From assembly GCF_000439455.1 (NCBI RefSeq), contig NC_021833.1:558001-622000 (forward strand): a stretch of 64,000 bases of DNA, read 5' to 3'. Below the pieces are notes generated by a model. It searched no databases. It was not told where the DNA came from and was given only the letters and a program-made list of their open reading frames with translations. This stretch comes from Spiroplasma diminutum CUAS-1 (GTDB taxonomy: Bacteria; Bacillota_I; Bacilli_A; Mycoplasmatales; Mycoplasmataceae). Below are positions 30,896-41,468 of this stretch, piece after piece. The translations under genes and the position numbers were made by a program. Numbering within the stretch: position 1 is the first letter of the stretch; each line of letters begins with the position of its first letter.

Positions 30896-33502
30896 TTATT
30901 TTGCTCCTTCTTTAATGAAAGCCTTTTTACTTATGTAGAAGTTTTTTTGATCCATCATCATATAACCTATTTCAAGCGAATTAACTGCATTGAAATATAG
31001 ATTATTTACTTCTTCGATCACATTATTATTAGCTTTTTTAGCAACTTTTTCTACAATTGCTTTCATTTGGTCGTATGCTTTTTCTTTTCATAAATTAAAT
31101 TCAATTAATTTTTGCTCATTGTGAATTTTTGCATCAATTAATTGATTATTTAATTTTACAAGTACCTCGTTATTCTCTAGAAGTGAATATTTATCTAATA
31201 AATTTTTTAAGGCCTCTTCATTATTAGTTTTACCTTGTAATTTTGCCATTTTATTAATTAGATTTTGTTTTCCTTTTTCTATATTTGATCCAAGTTTATC
31301 AATTTTAGATTCTAAACTATTTATTTTTATAAAGACTTTTTCAATTTCCTTAGATCTTTCTAAATCTTTTTGAGTAATAACTGAATTTAGTTTTTTAATT
31401 TCATTGTCTAATTCAGCTTTTGCAATGTTTAATTTAATTGATTTAGCTTTTCCAAAGTATTTTAATAGAGCTTTATTTGCACTATTTACAGCTTTAACTT
31501 CTGATTTTCTTTCTTGATACATTAAGTATGAAATACCTGCTGCAAATGGTATTGCTCCGATATTAATAACTAACCATAAAACCATATTTCCTATTGCTGA
31601 ATTTGGAGCACCTGTAAATAAATTAATAGCAGATGGAGCTAAATTGACCCCATTATTATTTATTTCTCAGTTAAGTCTTGGTTCCATTAAAGTACCTGTA
31701 AAACCAAATATTCCAAGCCCTCCACTAGTACGTGCTTCAACTGCACATATTCCAGATAATAACCCAAATATCGCAGAAGCTACAATACCTGCTAAAAATG
31801 GACGTAATTTTGGTAAATTAACTCCATAAAGTATTGGTTCAGTTACTCCAACTATCCCACCAGGAATAGCTGCAATTACAGTTGATCTTAATTGACCATT
31901 TTTTGTTCTTAAGGCAACACCAATTGCAGCTCCAACCTGAGCAAATACTGCAATATTAATTGCTAATATTGTAGTAAAATTTCCTTGCGCTAATGCTACC
32001 ATCATTGGCATTACAACTGCAACATGCATACCTGTTAATACTAATGGTTGTCAAGCAGCAACAAATAGCATTGTACCAATACCATAAGGTAATTTTGACA
32101 TATATCCAATAATTAATGCTAAGAATTGTTCAATTAAGAATAATATTGGTCCTAATGCAAAGAACAATGCTGCATATGATATTATTACAATTAATAATGG
32201 TCTAAATAAAACATCAATTGATGTAGGCATTCATTTTTTTATTCATTTATCTAAATAGAATATTATAAATGCTATACATATATGTGGAATAATTGATGAT
32301 GTGTAGAATGTTGCTTTAATAACAAATCCATTAATGTCTATTATTGTTAAATCTGGAACGCTTCCAAGACCTAATGTTGCTCCTGCAATTATTAATGACA
32401 TTAATAATTGCATAATTGTTGGCCCACCAAGTCATTTCATTGTGTTATAACCAATAAAAATTCCTAATAATTTTAATCCAGTTTCTGCCATAAGATTTAT
32501 AAATACAGAAAATATATCAACATTCATATCTATTGGTCCACCAGCTCCAATTTTCATATCAACAATAACATTAGTCATTACTAATAAAGTTTTAATACCC
32601 ATCAATAATCCTGAAGCCATTAAAACTGGTAGTGAAGGTAGAATTATAGCAGCAACTGCTGTCATAATTTTTTTACCTATTGAAGATTTATTTACAATAA
32701 CTTGTTTCACTTTACTTGTACTAATACCTTGTGAATAATTTTCCACAGCATCTTTGACTTTGTAAACTTCTCCCCCAATAACTATTTGTATTTGATTTCC
32801 TGCTCAAATAATACCTTTAACTAAAGCAACGCTTTTTATTATTTTTTCATCAACTAAATCTTTATCGTTTATTTCAAAACGAAGTCTTGTCATACAATTA
32901 TAAACTTGTTTATAATTGCTTTTTGTCCCTACAGCTTTATAAATAGTTTCTGCTGCAATTTCATATTTATTTTTTGATTCTAAAAGTTTATGTACTTTTG
33001 CAATAGTTGAATTATCTTCAACATTATTTTCAAAAACAAATTCTCCTATCAACTCTCCTTTTTTTACAACTTTATTTTCTTTTACATTTGTTTTGAATGA
33101 TCACCCTTTAAATTCATTAGTATCCAAAACTAGAGGTGTTGATTTTTGTATATTTTTTTCATCTAATAAAGAAAAATCAACATTAACTATTCTTGTATTT
33201 AAATTAATTTGATCTCCCTCTTTAACTTTTACGTCAAAAGGTTTACCTTGTAAATGGATTGTATCTAAACCAATATGCATAAGAATCACTGGACCTGATG
33301 TTGTTTCAAAGTGAAATGCATGTTTAGTGTGAAAAACTTGAACAAGTTTACCTTCTTCAATTGGTGAATAAAATTCATTTGAAGTTGGTTCAATATACAA
33401 TCCTTCTCCCAACATGTTTTCAGAAAATACACCATCATTTAAATCTTTTAATGGTTTTATTGTTCCATCAACGGGAGAAAAAACTTTTATACTTTTTTTC
33501 AT
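30896..33502 (-). CDS. PTS transporter IIA-IIB-IIC fusion with coiled-coil tail
   Basis: An 868-residue protein. Residues 1-150: IIA of the glucose family, with the two active-site histidines in FHTKHAFHF and LMHIGLDTIHL. Residues 185-260: IIB with Cys in YNCMTRLRFEI. Then IIC with about ten helices, GMHVAVVMP and GVTEPILYG. After the last helix come about 190 residues of Lys/Glu/Leu-rich coiled coil (SYLMYQERKSE onwards), absent from ordinary PTS proteins. The A-B-C order is unusual. Its IIA could also serve the IIA-less transporters in this window. GGAGATTT precedes the start. Confidence 0.87.
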
Positions 33503-33604
33503 TTATGAAATCTCCTTTCATAAATAGATTACTCTTATAAGTATTTTTTTAAATTGGTTTAAGCCATTAGTATTTTACTTTCCTTTTTGTGAATTTGAAC
33601 ATTT

Positions 33605-34339
33605 CTAATTAACTAATTGTAAAGATATGTATTTTAATATTAAGGTTCTATATTCATATAGATGCTTTAACTGTTTTGAATCTATACAAATTGTTTTAAA
33701 TCTAGTTGAAACCTCATTCACTTTTGAATGAGTTGCCAATACTAAACAATTATCTTGCTTAAATTCTTTTAAAATTAATTCAATTGTTTTTGTATCTTGT
33801 CCTCCAATTATAAAAATTGAAAAATCATCTTTTGCAACTTTATTTGCCATTAGTAGTTGATCAAACATTTGTGTTGAATAACTACATTCTATTTTATTTC
33901 TTCTAAGTAACTCTGCTAAAAAAATTGAATCATTTTGAAATTGATATGAAGAAAATAAAAAAACATTTTTAGCTTTTTTAATTGATTTTTTTGCACTCAT
34001 AATTTTATTTTCAAAATATCTTAATTCTCTAATTGCATAGATTACTTTTTCTTCAAAGTCAGAAAAACTTTTATTTCCAATTTCTAATTTTTGTTGATGT
34101 TCTCTATCTGAAATTTCTAGTTTAATTTTAAATACAAGTTCTCTATATCCTTTATATCCTAATGAAATTGCAAATTTTGTTATAGTTGATTCAGCTACAT
34201 TACTAAGATTTGAAAGTTCTTTAATACTTGGAACTTCCTTTGTTGAATAACACTTCATTAATATTTTAGATATACTATTGTTTGCAGAATTGGGATTAAT
34301 ATTCATATTTGTAAATAATTGATTTAAAACTGATTTCAT
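33605..34339 (-). CDS. MurR/RpiR-family regulator of the IIABC/GH1 operon
   Basis: A 244-residue regulator: helix-turn-helix (SIKELSNLSNVAESTITKFA, near residue 40, then GYKGYRELVFKIK) and a C-terminal SIS domain with the FSSYQFQND phosphate-loop region. ATG 34339 has GAGGATAT upstream; the longer frame starts in homopolymer sequence. Encoded 100 bases upstream of the IIABC gene on the same strand, so it is the likely regulator of it. Confidence 0.82.
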   Translation of the reverse strand: MKSVLNQLFTNMNINPNSANNSISKILMKCYSTKEVPSIKELSNLSNVAESTITKFAISLGYKGYRELVFKIKLEISDREHQQKLEIGNKSFSDFEEKVIYAIRELRYFENKIMSAKKSIKKAKNVFLFSSYQFQNDSIFLAELLRRNKIECSYSTQMFDQLLMANKVAKDDFSIFIIGGQDTKTIELILKEFKQDNCLVLATHSKVNEVSTRFKTICIDSKQLKHLYEYRTLILKYISLQLVN

Positions 34340-34368
34340 ATAATATCCTCTTAAACATAGATTAATAC

Positions 34369-34420
34369 AAAAAAAAAAAAAAAACAATAGAAACTTTATA
34401 AAGATAGTTAATATTGTTTT
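34369..34420 (-). terminator. Hairpin with 16-base U tract upstream of the RpiR gene
   Basis: On the minus strand AAACAATA and TATTGTTT close a hairpin (34382-34419) followed by 16 T. It would stop transcripts arriving from the relic region before the RpiR gene. Confidence 0.7.
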
Positions 34421-34604
34421 ATTAATTTTAATTTAAGATCAAATTATTTTTTTTATTATAATTAATTTATATAATATAGTTTTTATAAATTAATCTAAAT
34501 TGTTTTCATTTATAATTATTTTTTTGCTAAGAATTCATAATTATTTAAATTTTGAAGTTATTGCCTGTATTAAAACATTAAAAATTATTGCAAATAGGTT
34601 ATTT
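34421..34604. other. AT-rich spacer, no feature
   Basis: A stretch of about 180 bases with no frame, hairpin or repeat that I can support. Confidence 0.5.
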
Positions 34605-35169
34605 TTAACTAAATTTGTATTTTGCTAATCTAATTAAATCGATATATTCTAAAAAATTTATAACGTAATCTTTATTACCAGTATATTCTGATTCTTCTTT
34701 AAGATTATTAGAAAAACTTATAGTTCACCTTAATTATCAAAAATAAATTTATTTACTTCAAAATGTTACTGCTCTTTATTTTTATCTATATTGTATATTG
34801 TTTTAATTCAAAAATTTGAATCCAATTTTGGACTCAGTAGATTAAATATAGCAATATAAACTGGCATAATTACCTTTCCAAAAACCTTTTATTATTTTAT
34901 ATTCAGCACCCATTAAATTATTTTTAATAGTATTTTTTATATTAACTCCCTTTAAATGCGTACCAATTTTATTATTTAATAATATTTTTCTATCAAATTT
35001 TCAAAAGTTAAAGTTTCTTTTTACTATCCTTTATTTCTTGATTAAAAAGTATTTCGGATTTTAAATAAATAAAATCCTCCTTGGAGTTTTTGGATTCATT
35101 TTATTTTTGATTTAAAATAGTAGTTTTACCTGTACCATTAGGTCCTATATATATTTTAAATTTTCCCAT
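34605..35169 (-). pseudogene. Decayed ATPase gene
   Basis: ATG 35169 opens MGKFKIYIGPNGTGKTTILN, a textbook Walker A of an ABC/SMC-like or AAA ATPase, but TAA comes after 22 codons. Protein-like remnants continue in shifting frames (EDFIYLKSEILFNQEIKDS, LTFENLIEKYY, and a last piece NFLEYIDLIRLAKYKFS ending at TAA 34605-34607). The Walker B and signature segments are not found. The relic lies beside a restriction-modification operon and may be a lost defence ATPase. A 36-base repeat of the methyltransferase start region lies inside it. Confidence 0.7.
34921..34956 (-). repeat. 36-base repeat, copy with ruined start codon
   Basis: Identical to 38716-38751 at 35 of 36 positions. The one change turns the methyltransferase start ATG into ATA. 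The copy includes the ribosome-binding site (AAAGGGAG) and the first codons, and lies within the decayed ATPase region. Confidence 0.85.
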
Positions 35170-35377
35170 TTTTTTCTTTCATAAAAAAATTTCCCTTTGT
35201 AATAAATTAATTTTTAATTGGTTTATATAAGATCCCCTAATAGATCAATTCAAATGTTCTTATTAATAAGGAAAAAATAGAGGCATGCTAATTATTAAGT
35301 AAATGGTATCCTTATAAAAGGATTTAAACAAATGTTTATTTTTGTAAATTATATAAATAACTAATTTTTAAAAAAAA

Positions 35378-37153
35378 TTAATCAATTCCATTTTTAAGTA
35401 AGGACTCATAATTTTCATTTAAAAAATCATCACTTATTTTAAAATTCTTAGTAAAATATTGATCAATTTCAAAAGTGTTTATTGAAAAATAATCAAAGGT
35501 TTTAATTTTTTCTTCTCAACCTTCATAAATATACTTTGAATTATGGTTTTGAGCTAAATTTTTTTTAAAGTTATAATCTATTTTGGGAGCAAAAAACATT
35601 AATTTTGTTTCCAAATTATTCTTTTTTTTAACTTTTAAGCTATGTCTTAAAATCGGTAGAATCTCATTTTTTCTAAGCGCCTCGCTATCTCTAAGTAATG
35701 TTACTTCTATTACAATGTTTTTATTATCACCTATGAGTATATTTCCATCTGGTTGATTTCCTGAAGCAAATCTGACAGGCTTTAAATTCATATCTAGAGT
35801 ACCATTATAACTTATTTCAAAGTTACTAATACTTTCATATTTTAGATAAAATATATGTCATAAAAAAAGTATAATAAAATACTCCATTATAGAAGGTAAA
35901 CCAACTTCTGTATCAATTTTTAGAATTTGATTAATATATTCAAGCATTTTAGTTTGATTTGAATTTGAATACATTTCAATAACTTGTTTACATTGTTCAA
36001 AATTATATGGAATTTTTTTTAGATACTCATTACCTATACTAATATCTAATTTTATTTTATTAGAAAATGGAATAATTATTTCTTTTATATCAAATAAATC
36101 TCAGAGAAATTTTTTTTCAGTATTACATTCAGAAAAATTAAAATATGTATCTAAATAAATGAGAAATTCAAGATAATTTTCATTAATTAAAAAAATCTTA
36201 TTTGTATTGAAATTACCCAATGATAAGTCTCTAAAGAATCTTCCATTAATATCAAGATAATCATCAATAAGGGTTTGCTCTTCAATACACTCATTTAATA
36301 ATATTGATAAATTAGTTTCTTTAATATTATTAATATTATTATTTAAATAATCAATATTTTTATTTAAATAAATGAATGTTTCCTTTTTACTATTCATAAA
36401 TTTGCTTATATTACTATCTATCTTTATTAAAAAGTTATTAATTATTTTTACTATTTTATCAGATCTTTCAGTAAATTTATAATCAGAATCTTGAATTAAA
36501 AAATTTTTATTTGAGTCAGTATTATATACATAATCTATAAATTTATTAAATAAGTTTATAGATTTGGGTGTTTTTGATCATTTATATTTTCTCAAATCCT
36601 TAATATTTTTTTCAGGAATGCATTCATAATTTGAACTTCTAAGAAAATTCATCATAGTATTTTTTTGAATTGTTAAAGTATCTTTATTTTGAATCATTAA
36701 TTCAATTAATTTTGAAAATGGAGAATAATTAGTATCAATTTTTTCAAATTTTGACGATGAAGGAATTTCCAATTTTAAAAAAAGAGAAATAAATATTATT
36801 GACGCATAGTCTATTTTACAATATTTAAAAATTTTTAATTGATATTCATCAAATTCTTCTCTATTTAACTTAAAGTAAACATCATTTCCTAAATTAGTTA
36901 AAAAGTAAAATTTATCCTTTTTATAAGCAAGTTTTAATCACAATAAAGTTTTCATAATCAGATGAATATCAGATTTTTTTGAAGGTTTTGGTTTTCTTTT
37001 ATATCCTTCTTCAAATAATTTTTCATAAATAAATTCACTTGTTATATCGATATTTAATTTTACATTTTCAAAAATTAATTTAATTATAAATATATATAAA
37101 TTAATTTGTTTTTTTGTTCTAGAAGAAGTATCTCCAAGTCTAATAATGCCCAT
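35378..37153 (-). CDS. Probable Type IIS restriction endonuclease (AlwI-like)
   Basis: A 591-residue protein. The C-terminal part has a nuclease-like core, FASGNQPDGNILIGDNKNIV followed by EVTLLRDSEALRKNE, in which Asp and Glu of a D-x(n)-E-x-T arrangement could bind metal, as in AlwI/PD-(D/E)xK enzymes. The N-terminal half is a helical, winged-helix-like region (SEFIYEKLFEEGYKRK) suited to DNA recognition. It lies 9 bases after two methyltransferase genes on the same strand, the arrangement of Type IIS systems with asymmetric sites. The AlwI comparison is from memory of the family and only moderately sure. Confidence 0.65.
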
Positions 37154-37162
37154 AAAAACCCC

Positions 37163-38050
37163 CTAAAAATTTTTAATAATAACTTCAAGTGTATTACCCT
37201 TATTTTTTCTTTGATAATTTGAATTATCATATTTTACATTAACTTCAATGACTTTATATTTATTCTTTTCTATTCAATTTTTCAAAATATTATTCCTTTT
37301 ACCATTACTTATAATAACATTAGATAACATAAATTTATACTCCCTTTTATTAAGCATGTCTAAATAAGAAAGTAATTTTAGTTCTTCATTTTCATTTCAA
37401 ATTTTATTATATGTAGCTGTTGTAATAAGATATGGTGGATCAAAATAAAATATTGTATCTTCAGTATTCAATTGCATTAAAAGAATTTTTTCAATAAAAT
37501 TTGAGAAATGTAAATTATAAAATTCGCATTTCTTTTTTTTAATTAATTCACAATATTTAAAAATCTTATTTTCTACGTTTTTATTATAAATACTTTTACC
37601 AACAGGAATATTATAATCTCCATTTTTGTTAAATCTAATTTGATTATTAAATGAATAAAGAATTAAAACAAATAATTTAAAAATATCCTTATCTTTATTA
37701 AAATCTTCTCTTAAATTTAAATAGAAATTTCTATTATAATTCACTAAATCAATTTTGTTTAAATTTGATTTATCGGAAACTAATTTATAATTTGTAATTA
37801 TTTCAATAATTTTATTATTTATAAAATCTGGTGTATTTTCATAAAATATTTTTAAAAATAGTATCATATTTCTATCAATATCATTTAAAAAAATTTTATT
37901 AGCTGAAGAATTAATTGATACTGTACCTGATCCAGAAAAAACATCTATAAAATTATTAACTTTAAAAGGCAATTGTAAATATATTTTTTCTAATAATCTA
38001 TTTTTATTTCCAAGATAATTAATTGGACTCTTTATGAAACTATTTTTCAT
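37163..38050 (-). CDS. D12-class adenine-N6 DNA methyltransferase
   Basis: A 295-residue Dam-like methyltransferase. The SAM motif I is NFIDVFSGSGTVS (about residue 35), preceded by the typical INYLGNKNRLLEKI start, and motif IV is FYFDPPYLI. The target-recognition domain lies between. It should methylate adenine in one strand of the recognition site. Start ATG 38050 overlaps the end of the upstream methyltransferase gene by 11 bases. The Dam-like fold agrees with a site related to GATC (inference). Confidence 0.88.
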
Positions 38051-38735
38051 TTTCTAACCTCTGTAAAGACTTTTTATAATACTCTTTATCAATTTCTGAA
38101 CAAATAAAATATCTATCGTTTCTCTTACAAGCAACTGCTGTAGTTCCTGAACCAGAAAATGGGTCAAGTATTAAATCACCAGCATTTGAATGAATTTTTA
38201 TTAATTCTTCAATCAATTGAAGATTCTTTTGGGTTGGGTGAATTCTTCTACTACCCCCTGACGGGATAGGTAATCTAAATTCTGGTCTTAAGTATTTATC
38301 AATACTTTTATCAATATTAAAAGTTCATTTAGCTCCTTTTTTTACTGCCCATATTGCTCATTCAAAATCCGTTACATATCTTCTTTCAGTATTTCTTGGC
38401 ATTGGATTATTTTTTATTCACCTTACTAAATCCTTCACTTCAAAACCGCATTCTTCAAGAGCTTGAGATATAAGACCCATATTTTTTCAATCATTAAATA
38501 TAATGATCGATCCATTTTTTTTAATTAAGGGAGTAACTTCTCTAATTCAAGTAACCTGATCAAAACCGTAATCTCACATTCCAAAATCTATTCCAGTTCT
38601 ACCGATAGTGTTAAAATTATTATCCTTACTAATATTATATGGAGGATCAGTTATAACTAAATCTACTGTTACTTTTAAACTCTTCATCTCTTCAAAAAGT
38701 TTATGACATGATATATTTTTAATAGTATTTTTCAT
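38040..38735 (-). CDS. Beta-class DNA methyltransferase (adenine-N6 or cytosine-N4)
   Basis: A 231-residue enzyme with motif IV first (ITDPPYNIS, about residue 30) and motif I last (DPFSGSGTTAVA, about residue 195), plus HPTQKNLQLI: the circularly permuted order of beta-class enzymes. It should methylate the other strand of the asymmetric site handled by the D12 enzyme downstream. Start ATG has AAAGGGAG upstream; this start region is the one duplicated at 34921-34956. Confidence 0.9.
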
Positions 38736-38751
38736 ATTAACTCCCTTTAAA
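38716..38751 (-). repeat. 36-base repeat, intact copy at the methyltransferase start
   Basis: Holds the ribosome-binding site, ATG and first five codons of the beta-class methyltransferase. The second copy is at 34921-34956. Confidence 0.85.
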
Positions 38752-38835
38752 AAATCTCTTTTATTATAGCAATTAAAGAATGAAAAATATAATCTAGTTT
38801 TATTAAAATTGATTATTTGGGATATTATATATAAA

Positions 38836-40107
38836 TTAAATTTTAAAATCCTCTATGAAATCCAACATTAAAGTTTGTCAGTTTCTTCATAATCTTTCTC
38901 TATTTTTTTTGATATCTTCTACTTTATTAATAATTGTTCTTTCATCAGATTCAATTCCATCAAGTGACTTTTGAATAATTCCTTTGAAAGTTTCAAATGA
39001 TTTTAATTTTCATGAATTAAATCTTTCAAATACTTCATTATTATCAGTTTTTTCTCTTAAATTAGATTCAATTATTATTAATCTTCTTACCATTGCACAT
39101 ACAAATACAAAGTTATCTGGATCAGCTATTAAGATATTTTTATTTTTTTGTGATACTAAAAATGGTACTTTAAATTTTTCACTAGTGCTTGTTGCAACAA
39201 GAATTGCATAATTTGCACCTTCCTTTGCCATGTCTTCTGTTAATTTTGGCTCTCAAGTATCTTTTCATTCACCGTTTTTACATTCAAAAACAATTTTTCC
39301 TAGATCTAATTCCTTTTCTCTTACAACTTGTAAAAAATCTGCTTTAGTACCTGTTCTTGTAATTTTGTGAACCTCATCACCAGTTGAAGCTGCTAATTTT
39401 CTTAGTTCTAATTCAACTTCGTTTTCTCAGTTTTCACCTTTTGTTTTATTATTCAAAATTCTGTTTGTTGCATTTGCTATTTTTAAATCGGTAATTTCAA
39501 TTTCTTTTGTTGAAATTACCGACTCATATTTTGCTTTTAGTTCTAATTCCCGTTTATTTAACATTAATTGTTTTTCATTTTCAATATTTTTTAGATCTAG
39601 TTCAAATTTAGTTAGTTTTCGCTCTAATTGAGACTTTTCTTTTTCGAAATTTGAATTTAATTCTAATTGAATACTTTTAATTTTTTGTTCATTTAATTTA
39701 TCAATTGATTTTGCTTGTAATTCAAGTTCTTGAATTCTATTATTTTTTTCTAATAATTCTTTTTGTTTTTCTTGTACAAATCTTGATTCAAGTTGGATTT
39801 CCAATTCTTTAATGTCTCTTAGATTATTGCTTTTGACTTCTTGTAAATCTCTTGTTAAATTTTCAATTGTACTTTTTAAAATAGAAATTTCATTTTGTTT
39901 TTCAAGATTTAAATCCTTCCTTTGAGATTCTAATTCTAAACTATAAGTTTCTTTTAATCTGTTTGTTATTTCAACTTCAATATTTTTTCTTAAGTCTTCT
40001 TCTATATGTTTTTTATATTCAATAACACTTTCAGAATCTCTATTTCCAAGCGATAAAAGATCTATATCTTTTTTACACTCTGGACAATTTATTAATAATT
40101 TTTGCAT
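38836..40107 (-). CDS. DUF2130-type coiled-coil protein
   Basis: A 423-residue protein. An N-terminal CPECKK may bind zinc (one Cys pair only). Residues 30-200 are coiled coil. The C-terminal domain (TKADFLQVVREKE, KIVFECKNGEWKD, YAILVATSTSEKFKVPFL) matches DUF2130, related to restriction-endonuclease-like folds: E-C-K after a preceding acidic residue resembles D-x(n)-ExK. Cytoplasmic and possibly DNA-associated. Transcribed separately from the restriction operon, after a gap of 100 bases. Confidence 0.75.
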
Positions 40108-40359
40108 TTTATTTTCCTCTTTTCTTTACAACAAGAGGAATTAGAACTTTTTTTATTAAGCATTACGTATCAAGAACTATTTTTCTATCAACTATAAGTT
40201 AAAATGTGTTTTATTTCAAATTGGACACTACCAACAATTGAATAATAACAAATAAAATAAAAAAAACAACCCTATAAGTTGTTTTTACATAGTTATATTT
40301 ATTTCTACTATTTTATTAGTTCGTTTAAAATTAACTTTTAATAGCATTTAGTTAAATCA
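40108..40359. other. Intergenic stretch with one terminator
   Basis: Between the DUF2130 gene and the mur genes. A CCTCTT/AAGAGG hairpin near 40117-40133 overlaps the DUF2130 ribosome-binding region. No gene is seen. Confidence 0.4.
40262..40286. terminator. Terminator of the mur gene set
   Basis: AAAAACAAC and GTTGTTTTT around CCTATAA; on the minus strand it lies about 75 bases past the stop of the last gene of the murR-murP-murQ strand. Confidence 0.75.
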
Positions 40360-40551
40360 CTAATTATTTTTCTTAAGAAAAATAATTCAAATGACAGACA
40401 AAATAACTAAACAAAATACCGAGCTTATCATGATTATAATTCCTGAGTTGATAAAATTAAAATTGAACATAATCACTCCAATTATTAAAATAATTAAAGA
40501 AATTAGAAAACCTAAAGTAATAAAAAGCCTTTGTTTCGAAGTTATATTCAT
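40360..40551 (-). CDS. Small two-helix membrane protein
   Basis: A 63-residue protein with two membrane helices (about residues 8-28 and 36-58) and a basic tail. It starts 1 base after the murQ stop codon, so it is co-translated with it. Analogous in size and place to the small membrane protein after treC. Function unknown. Confidence 0.7.
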
Positions 40552-40552
40552 T

Positions 40553-41455
40553 TTAATTTTCTATTATAGTTCTTAAATTATTATTATTTAAATTAAGAAG
40601 TGTAATAGCCTTTATATAATCAACATCTTTTAAAATCATTATAATTGCAGGTTTAACTTGCATATTTGCTTTTTTTAATGTTTCTATAATTAAATTTTCA
40701 TCTTCAATTTTACAAATTGACTTAATAATATTTATACATCTATTTTCTAATTTAATATTTGTTGCAATAACATCCACCATCAAATTATCATAAACTTTAT
40801 TAAATTTGATCATTGTAGTTGTTGAAATCATGTTTAAAACCATTTTGGTTGCAGTTCCTGATTTCATTCTTGTACTTCCAGTAACAACTTCAGGACCACT
40901 GTCTATTTCAATTGCAATATCTGAATGCATTTTAAATTCACTATCTTTTGTCATTGATAAAGAAATAGCTAAAGCATTTTTTTGTTTAGCATATTTTAAT
41001 GCACTAATACAATAAGGTGTTCTTCCACTTGCTCCAATTGCAAAAACTACATCATTTTTATTGATATTGCAATTTTCTAAATCATTTATTGCAAGTTGTT
41101 CGTCATCTTCTGCACCTTCAACAGGTAATCTAAGAGCGATATCTCCACCTGCCATTATTCCATAGAACATATCTCCAACTCCATATGTTGGAAGCATTTC
41201 ACTGGCATCTAAAACACCAATTCTCCCTGAAGATCCAGCTCCTATATAAAATACTTTACCATTATTTGAAACTCTTTTATAAATTTCATCAACAGTTTTT
41301 GCTATTACATCAAGTTCTTTTTCAACAGCCAAAGCTATTAATTTATCTTCATTGTTTATTGTTTGTAAAATGTCAAATGTAGACTTTAAATCAATATTTT
41401 TTGAATTTAAATTTATTGACTCTGTTGTTATATTTAATAAATTAATTTTTTTCAT
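40553..41455 (-). CDS. murQ: N-acetylmuramic acid 6-phosphate etherase
   Basis: A 300-residue SIS-domain lyase. The signature runs through FYIGAGSSGRIGVLDASEM (about residue 70) and the catalytic Glu in EGAEDD; GSTRMKSGTATKMVLNM is the family hallmark. It splits the lactyl ether of MurNAc-6-phosphate to GlcNAc-6-phosphate and lactate in the cytoplasm. It follows the murP-like transporter gene by 13 bases and sits in a murR-murP-murQ order. Full length; no oddities. Confidence 0.93.
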   Translation of the reverse strand: MKKINLLNITTESINLNSKNIDLKSTFDILQTINNEDKLIALAVEKELDVIAKTVDEIYKRVSNNGKVFYIGAGSSGRIGVLDASEMLPTYGVGDMFYGIMAGGDIALRLPVEGAEDDEQLAINDLENCNINKNDVVFAIGASGRTPYCISALKYAKQKNALAISLSMTKDSEFKMHSDIAIEIDSGPEVVTGSTRMKSGTATKMVLNMISTTTMIKFNKVYDNLMVDVIATNIKLENRCINIIKSICKIEDENLIIETLKKANMQVKPAIIMILKDVDYIKAITLLNLNNNNLRTIIEN

Positions 41456-41468
41456 TTTTTATTCCTTT

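Noticed and set aside
34369-34384. 16-A run as a phase-variation switch of the RpiR gene
   Set aside because: It is outside the coding frame of the gene and works as the U tract of a hairpin on the minus strand. The 17-base run at 53206-53222 is explained the same way.
35378-38735. CRISPR or toxin-antitoxin elements in the defence regions
   Set aside because: No regularly spaced repeats and no paired small toxin/antitoxin frames were found; both islands are made of large enzymes.
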